From NCBI GenBank assembly GCA_913053665.1, contig CAJXGR010000101.1, forward strand, positions 1 to 9,605: a DNA stretch of 9,605 nt, written 5' to 3'. Made by a program: the position numbers and the translations under genes. Source of the DNA: an uncultured Spirochaetia bacterium (GTDB lineage: Bacteria > Spirochaetota > UBA6919). Positions 1-5,903 of the stretch are shown here, in pieces. Positions within the stretch are counted from its first letter, which is position 1. Every line of letters begins with the position of its first letter. The notes beneath the pieces are model-generated. The model did not search any database, was not told the DNA's origin, and was given only the letters and a program-made list of their open reading frames with translations.

Positions 1-30
1 GAAGGGTGAACACGTGGGTTCACCCCTACA
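1..30. repeat. Dispersed-type palindrome, clipped by the window edge
   Basis: Perfect 8-bp arms GGGTGAAC (4-11) and GTTCACCC (18-25) surround a 6-base loop. The right arm continues as CCTACA, but the matching left extension is imperfect or lies outside the window. From memory this resembles the short 'GTAGGGGCGAAC...GTTCGCCCCTAC' palindromes scattered through intergenic regions of many unrelated bacteria; I could not check this. It may be the 3' boundary of a gene to the left. Confidence 0.5.
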
Positions 31-182
31 TGGCAATTTAGTATTTTATGACCCTGAAACCCTCAATTCAACAGTTTCCGTTGTTTGTCCGTACTTTCTC
101 CGTTCAGTTGCCTATGTTTCAGGTGTCTGAAATAATGGGGTTTATACCCTTTTAACTATCATAAAGTTGAATCTATAGGTAA

Positions 183-200
183 AGATCAAGTTTTTGATCT
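183..200. repeat. Perfect inverted repeat in ilvD upstream region
   Basis: AGATCAA (183-189) and TTGATCT (194-200) are exact reverse complements with a 4-base loop, GTTT. No T-run follows, so it is not a clear terminator. It could be an operator, or a hairpin if this DNA is transcribed. Confidence 0.5.
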
Positions 201-285
201 CTCAAATCAGGGCTATTGAATTCTTGTTCACTATTTTTTTTCTGTTTAACGTAAGTTCGACAAGAAGTTAGCCACTAATGACAAG

Positions 286-307
286 ATTTCATTCTATTGA
301 ATGAAAT
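286..307. repeat. Perfect 9-bp inverted repeat in ilvD upstream region
   Basis: ATTTCATTC (286-294) and GAATGAAAT (299-307) are exact reverse complements around the loop TATT. No T-run follows. The size and near-symmetry fit a transcription-factor operator, but no regulator is visible in the window to pair it with. Confidence 0.55.
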
Positions 308-442
308 TAGAAATGGACTAAAGAATATAAAAGTTTATGAAAATAAACGAGTTTATACTGTCAAGTAAAAATATTCCTGTCAATTCACGGATAGATAATT
401 AATAAGCCTTTGAGTTCACGTTATTTATTAATTTACATTTTC

Positions 443-492
443 GATTTTACCGAAAATCATTATCTTTTAATGATTAGTTTAGGGAGATCATT
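443..492 (+). promoter_or_regulatory. ilvD leader with competing hairpins and ribosome-binding site
   Basis: GATTTT (443-448) can pair with AAAATC (453-458). AATCATT (455-461) can pair with AATGATT (469-475). AATGAT (469-474) can instead pair with ATCATT (487-492), which would close a loop over the Shine-Dalgarno AGGGAG (481-486), 6 bases before the ilvD ATG. The first and second pairings share bases 455-458, and the second and third share 469-474, so only some combinations can coexist. The pairings are seen directly; that they regulate translation is inference, and AT-rich DNA yields such pairings by chance. Confidence 0.35.
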
Positions 493-2169
493 ATGCGTAG
501 CGACACAATAAAAAAAGGCTTTGAGAGAGCACCACACAGAAGTTTATTGAAAGCATGCGGTGTCAAGGATGAGGATTTCGATAAACCCTTTATCGCCGTG
601 GCAAACTCCTATATTGATATTATTCCAGGACATGTTCACCTTCAGGAATTTGGTAAGCTGGTGAAAGACGCTATCCGAGAAGCGGGTGGAATGCCTTTTG
701 AGTTTAATACCATTGGGGTCGATGATGGCATCGCTATGGGGCATTTCGGGATGAAGTATTCCTTACCCAGCCGAGAGATCATAGCAGATAGTGTGGAAAC
801 CGTCGTTCAAGCCCATCGTTTCGATGGCTTGATTTGTATCACCAACTGTGACAAGATCGTCCCGGGTATGCTGATGGGTGCCCTCAGAGTGAATATCCCA
901 ACGATCTTTATAAGCGGAGGCCCCATGGCGGCTGGAAAGCTGAAGGATGGCCGCGTGGTTGATCTAATCTCCGTATTCGAGGGTGTGGGTCAATATAAGG
1001 CCGGTACGATCAGCGGTGAGGAGCTGAAGGAGATCGAGGACAATGGCTGTCCCACTTGTGGAAGCTGTTCAGGGATGTTTACAGCAAACTCAATGAACTG
1101 CCTCTGTGAAGCCCTTGGGATCGCACTGCCGGGGAATGGAACTTATTTAGCGATCTCCGAGAAGCGTAAGAAGCTGGTGTCTGAAGCGGGTAAGCAGATT
1201 ATGGAGTTGGTGAAGGCCGATCTCAAGATCAAGGATATTATCACCAAAGAAGCCATTGATAATGCTTTCATATTGGATATGGCGATGGGCGGCTCAACGA
1301 ATACTGTTCTACACACTATAGCCCTTACTAAAGAAGCTGACATTCCTTATCCCATAAGCCGATTGAACGAGCTATCCGATCGTGTCCCTTATATATGCAA
1401 GGTTTCTCCTGCATCTACCGTTCATATTGAAGATGTGGACAGGGCTGGTGGGATTTCAGCTATCCTCAAGGAAATTAGCAAAAAAGACAATCTCTTGCAT
1501 TTAAGTAATAAAACGGTCACTCTGAAAACACTGGGTGAGAATATAAAAGATGCCGTCATCACAGATGAAGCTGTGATCCACCCACTGGATAAGCCTTATA
1601 GCGAAAAAGGGGGCCTTCAGATACTATCCGGGAATTTGGCACCTGAAGGGGCTGTCGTTAAGTCTGCGGCAGTGAGTTCCAATATGTTAAAACATAGAGG
1701 CCCTGCTCGTGTCTATGATTCCCACGATGAAGCCAACGATAGTATCCTTGAAGGCAAAATTAAGGAAGGTGATATTGTTGTCATCCGTTATGAAGGGCCA
1801 AAAGGAGGCCCTGGTATGATGGAAATGCTGTCCCCTACATCTAACATCATGGGCATGGGGTTGGGAGAATCGGTGACTCTCATCACAGATGGACGTTTCT
1901 CCGGAGGGACACGAGGAGCCTGTATCGGCCACATCTCTCCTGAAGCGGCTGTGGGCGGCCCTATCGCTTTTATCCATGATGGAGACATGATTTCTATTGA
2001 CATCCTTAACAGAACCATAAATCTGGAGGTCTCTGATGAGGAATTGGAGAAGCGTAAAGCCCTCTGGAAGCCAAAGAAACATCCCCATATTAAAGGGTTT
2101 TTAGCTCGTTACGCGGCGTTGGTCACCAGTGGAAGTCAAGGAGCCGTCTTGCAGTATCCTGAAATATAG
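493..2169 (+). CDS. ilvD: Dihydroxy-acid dehydratase (EC 4.2.1.9)
   Basis: Cytosolic Fe-S enzyme that dehydrates 2,3-dihydroxy-isovalerate and 2,3-dihydroxy-3-methylvalerate to the 2-keto acids used for valine, leucine and isoleucine. At 558 residues it is complete and matches the shorter family members (E. coli IlvD is about 616). Diagnostic motifs: PGHVHL (45-50), VDDGIAMGH (76-84) with Mg-binding acidic residues, TNCDKIVPGM (117-126), CPTCGSCSGMFTANSMN (186-202) and TDGRFSGGTRG (465-475), where S470 aligns with the catalytic serine. Cluster cysteines are C119 and C192. The position that holds a third cysteine in [2Fe-2S] members reads PGHVHL, as in the E. coli enzyme, which suggests an oxygen-sensitive [4Fe-4S] form (inference). 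The ATG has AGGGAG 6 bases upstream. No other ilv or leu gene is adjacent. The stop codon lies inside a quasi-palindrome shared with 3640-3672. Confidence 0.98.
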   Translation: MRSDTIKKGFERAPHRSLLKACGVKDEDFDKPFIAVANSYIDIIPGHVHLQEFGKLVKDAIREAGGMPFEFNTIGVDDGIAMGHFGMKYSLPSREIIADSVETVVQAHRFDGLICITNCDKIVPGMLMGALRVNIPTIFISGGPMAAGKLKDGRVVDLISVFEGVGQYKAGTISGEELKEIEDNGCPTCGSCSGMFTANSMNCLCEALGIALPGNGTYLAISEKRKKLVSEAGKQIMELVKADLKIKDIITKEAIDNAFILDMAMGGSTNTVLHTIALTKEADIPYPISRLNELSDRVPYICKVSPASTVHIEDVDRAGGISAILKEISKKDNLLHLSNKTVTLKTLGENIKDAVITDEAVIHPLDKPYSEKGGLQILSGNLAPEGAVVKSAAVSSNMLKHRGPARVYDSHDEANDSILEGKIKEGDIVVIRYEGPKGGPGMMEMLSPTSNIMGMGLGESVTLITDGRFSGGTRGACIGHISPEAAVGGPIAFIHDGDMISIDILNRTINLEVSDEELEKRKALWKPKKHPHIKGFLARYAALVTSGSQGAVLQYPEI

Positions 2170-2179
2170 ACAGGATAAT
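2155..2179. repeat. Quasi-palindromic repeat, copy A, over the ilvD stop
   Basis: Arms TATCCTG (2155-2161) and CAGGATA (2171-2177) flank 9 bases that include the ilvD stop codon. Bases 2164-2179 are an exact 16-base reverse complement of 3640-3655, and the rest of the element (2155-2163) matches 3664-3672. The two copies are therefore inverted relative to each other. As RNA it could form a 7-bp hairpin, but no T-run follows, so it is not a standard terminator. Confidence 0.6.
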
Positions 2180-2204
2180 GATTTAATCTTATGTGGAGGT
2201 CTCA

Positions 2205-2567
2205 ATGAATATCCGAAACCCTCTCCTTCTAGTTGTTCTGATCTTTATTGCATCGGTTAGCTGGTCGAAAACCATGACTGAGAAAGATAAGATCCAGACC
2301 TTATTAAATCGAATCGAAGAGTCCAAGTATATTTTCATCCGTAACGGGAAGGAATATTCGGCTCAAAAAGCCCGTGAGCATTTGGAAATGAAGTACAACC
2401 GGATGAGAAAGAAAATCAAGACAGCCAACGACTTCATTGACCGCTTAGCCACCAAATCGTCCCTATCCGGCAAACCGTATCTCATGAAAAATCCAGCCAA
2501 TGGCAAAAAAACCCTGTTGAGAATATGGCTCAAAGCTCAGTTACGACTTATGGAAAAGAATAAGTGA
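2205..2567 (+). CDS. Small secreted protein, DUF5329-like
   Basis: Predicted precursor of 120 residues. I start it at the ATG at 2205 because GGAGG (2195-2199) sits 5 bases upstream; the longer GTG start at 2193 would swallow that site. The N-terminus is a Sec signal peptide: MNIRN, a hydrophobic core to about residue 17, then a small-residue region ending near SWS. The mature part, with an IEESKYIFIRNGKEYS segment, a helical stretch that includes HLEMKYNRMRKKI, and a TKSSLSGKPYLMKN segment, matches what I remember of DUF5329, a family of unknown function. It is presumably periplasmic. The gap from the ilvD stop is only 35 bases with no clear terminator, so co-transcription is possible. It converges on the next gene. 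The family name is unverified and the role unknown. Confidence 0.8.
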   Translation: MNIRNPLLLVVLIFIASVSWSKTMTEKDKIQTLLNRIEESKYIFIRNGKEYSAQKAREHLEMKYNRMRKKIKTANDFIDRLATKSSLSGKPYLMKNPANGKKTLLRIWLKAQLRLMEKNK

Positions 2568-2579
2568 ACGTATCGTTCA
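2565..2579 (-). terminator. Weak hairpin between convergent genes
   Basis: TGAACG (2565-2570) and CGTTCA (2574-2579) form a 6-bp stem with a 3-base loop. Read on the minus strand it is followed by a partly T-rich stretch, CTTATTCTTTTC, and lies 24 bases past the stop of the minus-strand gene at 2603-3553. The stem is short and the T-run broken. It also overlaps the stop codon of the plus-strand gene. Confidence 0.3.
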
Positions 2580-2602
2580 TCACTCATTAGACTGAAAGCT
2601 TA

Positions 2603-3553
2603 TTATTGAATGAAGTAATCCTTAAAAACCTCGATGACCCTGTCAGGTGGGAGTTGACTGATAGACCATTTGCCTTGAGGATCTTTTGGAGACAAGATGG
2701 GACGAGGGTTCGTGATTGGGTCCGCTTTCCAGAGTGTCATAGAGTTGGACTCCATGTCATTTAGCCTGCTCGCTAAGGGTTTTAGATCAAGTCGTGGGAG
2801 AGGTTTTCTGGTCAACAAGTCAAACCAGCTGTCTACTGTATACTGAAACTGATAGAAAAAGCCATCCTCGTGATGAGTGATCGCTAAAATACGATTGGAA
2901 GAAGTGGCTGTGCATAGAGCCATCAGGTGGAGCCTTTCAGGTGAGTCAATAATACCGAGATCTATGTCTTTATAGTTTTCTACACGGATAGTCCCGTTTT
3001 TTAATCCCTCAAGGTCTGTTAGGATCAAGTGATACTCATCTTCCCATAGATAACTATATGCGTCGATCCCTGACAGGAGTTTGGGGTAAAGATCAAGAAG
3101 TGTGTCATAGAGGATCTGCCTTTTAGAAGCCTCCGGCAGGTCTTGTATTTCGCTATATAACGGGGACTTGCTGCTGGATGAGAAGGCAGAGACGGTGAGA
3201 TCGAACTTTAAGGCCTTGTGGGTTGTGAACCGTGAGAAATCGCCTGTTGTCGCCGTATCAATAAGCAACTCTTCGTTTTCTATGGATAGATCAGGGTATA
3301 AGATGGAGGCGACCGATAAAAAGCCGTCTGTATCGTAGTGGTTGTTGGTGACGATCTCTAAACCTTTGAGATACCTATGCTTATCCGATGATTTCATGAA
3401 CTTGAGGGCCATTTCAGTGGATGTGTCCGCTTTAAACTGATCGGGTGTGCGGTTCCCCGGCCAATGGCTCAAGTTTAATCCCTTGGGAGCAAGACCATCC
3501 ACGCTTAGTACGTCGATATCTGCTAATTCTTCTGTGTAGAAACGAAATACCAT
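2603..3553 (-). CDS. Uncharacterised protein, DUF6687-like
   Basis: A soluble protein of 316 residues with no signal peptide or membrane segment, so probably cytosolic. The pattern LSHWPGNRTP (28-37), DTSTEMALKF (43-52), TNNHYDTDGFLSV (69-81) and a late VDSWFDLLTRKPLPRLDLKPLA (240-261) matches what I recall of DUF6687, better known from actinobacteria; no function is established. The stretch HYDTDGFLS (72-80) resembles the first Asp-rich motif of DHH-type phosphoesterases, but I find no DHH triad. ACAGGG precedes the ATG by 7 bases, which supports the start. A good promoter lies just upstream, and the gene is divergent from the lipoprotein gene. Together with the DUF5329-like gene it is bracketed by two inverted copies of a repeat. 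It is certainly coding; the family name is moderately sure. Confidence 0.85.
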   Translation of the reverse strand: MVFRFYTEELADIDVLSVDGLAPKGLNLSHWPGNRTPDQFKADTSTEMALKFMKSSDKHRYLKGLEIVTNNHYDTDGFLSVASILYPDLSIENEELLIDTATTGDFSRFTTHKALKFDLTVSAFSSSSKSPLYSEIQDLPEASKRQILYDTLLDLYPKLLSGIDAYSYLWEDEYHLILTDLEGLKNGTIRVENYKDIDLGIIDSPERLHLMALCTATSSNRILAITHHEDGFFYQFQYTVDSWFDLLTRKPLPRLDLKPLASRLNDMESNSMTLWKADPITNPRPILSPKDPQGKWSISQLPPDRVIEVFKDYFIQ

Positions 3554-3573
3554 TATATTACCCTGTCACGTTA

Positions 3574-3602
3574 AATATACTGATTTCTCTTGAGTTTGTC
3601 AG
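3574..3602 (-). promoter_or_regulatory. Sigma-70-type promoter of the DUF6687-like gene
   Basis: On the minus strand, -35 box CTGACA (3597-3602), a 17-base spacer and -10 box TATATT (3574-3579). Each box matches the consensus at 5 of 6 positions. The start codon lies 20 bases beyond the -10 box, giving a very short leader that carries the AGGG ribosome-binding site. The -35 box overlaps a plus-strand TTGTCA, so divergent transcription toward the lipoprotein gene might compete here. Confidence 0.65.
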
Positions 3603-3639
3603 AAAATTACCGATGAAATCCTGTGTGAGATAAGATAAA

Positions 3640-3672
3640 ATTATCCTGTCTATATCAGGTGATTTCAGGATA
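3640..3672. repeat. Quasi-palindromic repeat, copy B, in lipoprotein leader
   Basis: Bases 3640-3655 and 3664-3672 together reproduce the inverse of copy A at 2155-2179, interrupted by 8 extra bases, CAGGTGAT (3656-3663). The outer arms TATCCTG (3642-3648, with one shared flanking T) and CAGGATA (3666-3672) remain perfect complements. The extra bases add a further CAGG half-site, and another ATCCTGT lies at 3618-3624. The element ends three bases before the GGAGG ribosome-binding site of the lipoprotein gene, so a protein bound here, or an RNA hairpin, could affect its expression. Confidence 0.6.
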
Positions 3673-3685
3673 GTTGGAGGATAAA

Positions 3686-4783
3686 GTGATCCAAAGAAAT
3701 ATTATCTATTTGATTGTAGTCATACTTAGCCTAAGCCTTCTGTCCTGTGAAGGGGAAACGGTAAAAATAGATGGTCTGGAAGTCAATTCCAATGAGATCA
3801 TGGGACAAGATCGCTTTGGACCCACTGGCGTATTCGAGGTTTCCGAGATATATAGTCCCCTTGAGTTGTCCCCATCGGAATTTACCTTTATGGGCCGGAT
3901 CATGGATGATAGAACAAGTATGAAACTCATCAACAGCGAACCTTGCTTCTCCAACAGCAATTATAAGGAAATGGCCAGGATCGATTTCGATTATTATAAA
4001 AATAATGTCTTAAAAAATCCCGGTAAATACACCTCGAAAATCGACGTCTTCAGCGAAAACTATCAAAAGTTTGAGGCTCAATTCCTTAAAGCCAAATCTA
4101 TCAAAGAAAAGCTGAGGGTTTTAAGTACCTGGCCTTACTTTAGTAAAGTCTTAAACGAAACAAAATATCTCATTGTCACCCACAAACTGGACATCAGCGA
4201 AAAGGTATTTGACAAGCTGGATGAGGATCTCAACGAAATCCTTGAAGCCAAACTCGATAACTTGACGGATGAGCTAAGAAATCGGCTGAAACTTGCCCTA
4301 CTATCCGTTGCCAGAAAGCATATTGATGTGCGGTCTGAATACAAAGAAATCCAATATCACATTGAGTATCTGGACAAGATCAAAGAACTTACAAGACGCT
4401 CTTTGAAAAAGGTCAAACGATCATTCAAAAAGAGAAAGAAGAAAAAACGAGTCAAGAGGAAACGGAAAAAACCCAGGAAGTCCAGGAAGAGAAAATCCAG
4501 GTATCCCAGCATCCAAAGGACTTTAAAGAAACTATCCAATCCCCATTATCTGGTTATCGTGGGTCTCTCGTTGATCACCAGTGAGAGTAAGCTAAATAAA
4601 CCTTCCGGGCAAGAGTTGATCATCAGGAATACCCTAAACTCCGTTATTGGTAAGGATGTGAACTCTACAACTATTAATAATCTGTCTATGACCCTTGCAA
4701 AGCACTTTTTGAGCATCACCAGTAAAGAGAAAATATCGGTCATTCGTTTGGGTAAGTGGTACGTGTCAAAAAAGGCAGAATGA
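3686..4783 (+). CDS. Putative lipoprotein with a polybasic tract
   Basis: I start it at the GTG at 3686, with GGAGG (3676-3680) 5 bases upstream; the longer TTG start at 3674 would include that site. The 365-residue product has a hydrophobic signal peptide and a lipobox SLLSC with the lipidated cysteine at 21, so it is expected to be anchored in a membrane facing the periplasm or the surface. A largely helical charged region follows (about 110-235). Then comes a 37-residue tract (236-272) in which 27 residues are Lys or Arg, and a C-terminal part of about 90 residues with no motif I recognise. The tract is encoded by a purine-rich stretch with repeated CCAGGAAG units and A6 runs (about 4391-4501). 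Binding to a polyanion such as LPS, another wall polymer or DNA is a guess. It is divergent from the DUF6687-like gene and convergent with the next. Function unknown. Confidence 0.85.
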   Translation: MIQRNIIYLIVVILSLSLLSCEGETVKIDGLEVNSNEIMGQDRFGPTGVFEVSEIYSPLELSPSEFTFMGRIMDDRTSMKLINSEPCFSNSNYKEMARIDFDYYKNNVLKNPGKYTSKIDVFSENYQKFEAQFLKAKSIKEKLRVLSTWPYFSKVLNETKYLIVTHKLDISEKVFDKLDEDLNEILEAKLDNLTDELRNRLKLALLSVARKHIDVRSEYKEIQYHIEYLDKIKELTRRSLKKVKRSFKKRKKKKRVKRKRKKPRKSRKRKSRYPSIQRTLKKLSNPHYLVIVGLSLITSESKLNKPSGQELIIRNTLNSVIGKDVNSTTINNLSMTLAKHFLSITSKEKISVIRLGKWYVSKKAE

Positions 4784-4806
4784 GTTGGATGACTTCTTTT
4801 ACAAGC

Positions 4807-5841
4807 CTATAGGTCGTCTTTGGCATCCTTGATGATTTCAATCCCCTGTTTCCCTTTCTCAGTGTAATAATCCCATAATTCGTTCCAGCCAATGACTGTC
4901 ACCCACGTCCAGGCACTGAAGGAGATGATGAGCCAGAGTGAGAGGGCTTTCATGCGATTTAGCTTCTTTCTGGTCATGCTAAAGATAAACAGAATAACAA
5001 TTAGCGAAATAATCCACACGATAGGATAGTCTTTAATCAACTGATTGTCGAACTGATTCATCCTTTCATAAAGGGGTTCCCAGATTGTGACCGTTAAAAC
5101 AATTACTAAAAGGGTGATGATGGGGAATACAATTTTGTTTTCCTGATCACTGCTGGTTGTCACGCCCTTATAGAAGAAGGTTAAAAGAGCTAAGACTGAC
5201 GAGAAGATCATATTGGATAGATTGAATGGTTCAAGGTCTATATCCAGATAAAGGAATAAGTCAGGAACCCCGCTTCCAGTCAGCATCATATAAAACAGGA
5301 ATCCATATAAAAGAGTGAATAAAACCCTGAAAACACCTGTCATATTCCCCGGGATCAGTGAGAGGTATCTTTTGAAGTTGACTAAAGTCAGTCTCACACC
5401 TCTGTTGTTCAGCATATCAATGAGGATATGTGAGAAATATCCGATAAAACTGGCATACATGACAAACCACATCCAGCTACCCGTCAGCAGAAAGGTGATT
5501 CCGCCAACGATTGCCGCGTAAAGCAAGGCGAATTCGATGGTATGAGTTGGCCCCCTGTGACGATTACTCACCAGAAACCGAATGATTTTACCAATCAGTT
5601 TAAAGCCAAACTCCCTGCCCAATGCGGCTTTAGCATGGTCCAGGTCGGGCATTAAGGCGGATAACGCGGCCCATAAGTACAGAAATATGGAAGTGCTCTG
5701 TATTAGAGAGTCTTGATGCTCCAGGTTGACATACTTTTCGGCGGCATCGAGGATATAAGGAGAGAGGCCGGTGAAATCCGCTATGGCATTCACTCCTACG
5801 GCGAGAGCCAGACCGAAGGTGATATGGGTTTTTTGGGTCAT
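4807..5841 (-). CDS. Multi-pass membrane protein, YdjM/DUF457 family
   Basis: 344 residues of the family annotated as inner-membrane, metal-dependent hydrolases (E. coli YdjM type). Conserved polar residues sit where the family has them: H6 near the N-terminus, PDLDH (65-69), HRGPTH (95-100) and the SHILIDMLNNRG segment with H138 and D142. These His and Asp residues form the presumed metal site. Hydrophobic segments suggest about eight membrane passes, at roughly 52-64, 103-121, 125-142, 172-189, 210-224, 238-254, 273-288 and 299-316. The C-terminal half (from about 190) is longer than the compact family core. Substrate and true activity are unknown; 'hydrolase' is inferred by the family, not shown. 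The start has only a modest ribosome-binding site (GTGGAT). It lies 57 bases downstream of hsdR in the same direction and could be read through from it, but I see no functional link. Confidence 0.85.
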   Translation of the reverse strand: MTQKTHITFGLALAVGVNAIADFTGLSPYILDAAEKYVNLEHQDSLIQSTSIFLYLWAALSALMPDLDHAKAALGREFGFKLIGKIIRFLVSNRHRGPTHTIEFALLYAAIVGGITFLLTGSWMWFVMYASFIGYFSHILIDMLNNRGVRLTLVNFKRYLSLIPGNMTGVFRVLFTLLYGFLFYMMLTGSGVPDLFLYLDIDLEPFNLSNMIFSSVLALLTFFYKGVTTSSDQENKIVFPIITLLVIVLTVTIWEPLYERMNQFDNQLIKDYPIVWIISLIVILFIFSMTRKKLNRMKALSLWLIISFSAWTWVTVIGWNELWDYYTEKGKQGIEIIKDAKDDL

Positions 5842-5873
5842 AGGTTATCCACAAAGGCCAGGATCACGTTTTC

Positions 5874-5903
5874 CGTAGAGACGCATTGCCATGCGTCTCT
5901 ACG
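5874..5903. repeat. 30-bp perfect palindrome overlapping the hsdR stop
   Basis: CGTAGAGACGCAT (5874-5886) and ATGCGTCTCTACG (5891-5903) are perfect 13-bp complements around TGCC. The hsdR stop codon (5899-5901 on the minus strand) lies in one arm. From memory, GTAGAGACG...CGTCTCTAC palindromes are short dispersed repeats found in several bacterial groups; this is unchecked. No T-run follows on either strand, so it is not a classic intrinsic terminator, though so strong a hairpin may protect the hsdR transcript's 3' end. Confidence 0.75.

Larger units (their letters stand above)
31..492. other. Gene-free region upstream of ilvD
   Basis: No convincing coding sequence lies here. The only small frames seen, such as a 21-codon frame at 337-402, lack a ribosome-binding site. 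The stretch is AT-rich and contains a T8 run (234-241), a weak GGGT/ACCC hairpin followed by TTTT (138-153), and three groups of perfect inverted repeats listed separately. A possible promoter, TTGAGT (410-415) with 17 bases to TTACAT (433-438), has a poor -10 box, so I do not call it. There is no T-box signature and no leader peptide rich in Ile, Val or Leu codons. Confidence 0.6.

Noticed and set aside
337..402. Possible 21-codon leader peptide upstream of ilvD
   Set aside because: It has four Ile, one Leu and one Val but no consecutive control codons, no ribosome-binding site, and no attenuator-type terminator after it.
410..438. Possible ilvD promoter TTGAGT-17-TTACAT
   Set aside because: The -10 box matches consensus at only three positions; AT-rich DNA gives many such hits.
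1687..2088. 133-codon frame antisense to ilvD
   Set aside because: It lies wholly within the well-conserved ilvD gene, with no ribosome-binding site or recognisable product; a shadow frame.
4435..4480. Programmed -1 frameshift at A6 runs in the lipoprotein gene
   Set aside because: The A6C runs are read as AAA AAA CGA and AAA AAA CCC, not in the A AAA AAC phase needed, and the zero frame continues uninterrupted to a normal stop.
4357..4539. Hydrophobic small frame antisense to the lipoprotein gene
   Set aside because: Its Phe/Leu-rich sequence is simply the complement of the Lys/Arg tract on the other strand.
4784..4818. Possible terminator between the convergent lipoprotein and YdjM-type genes
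   Set aside because: Only a 6-bp stem with a 19-base loop and no clean T-run; not convincing on either strand.
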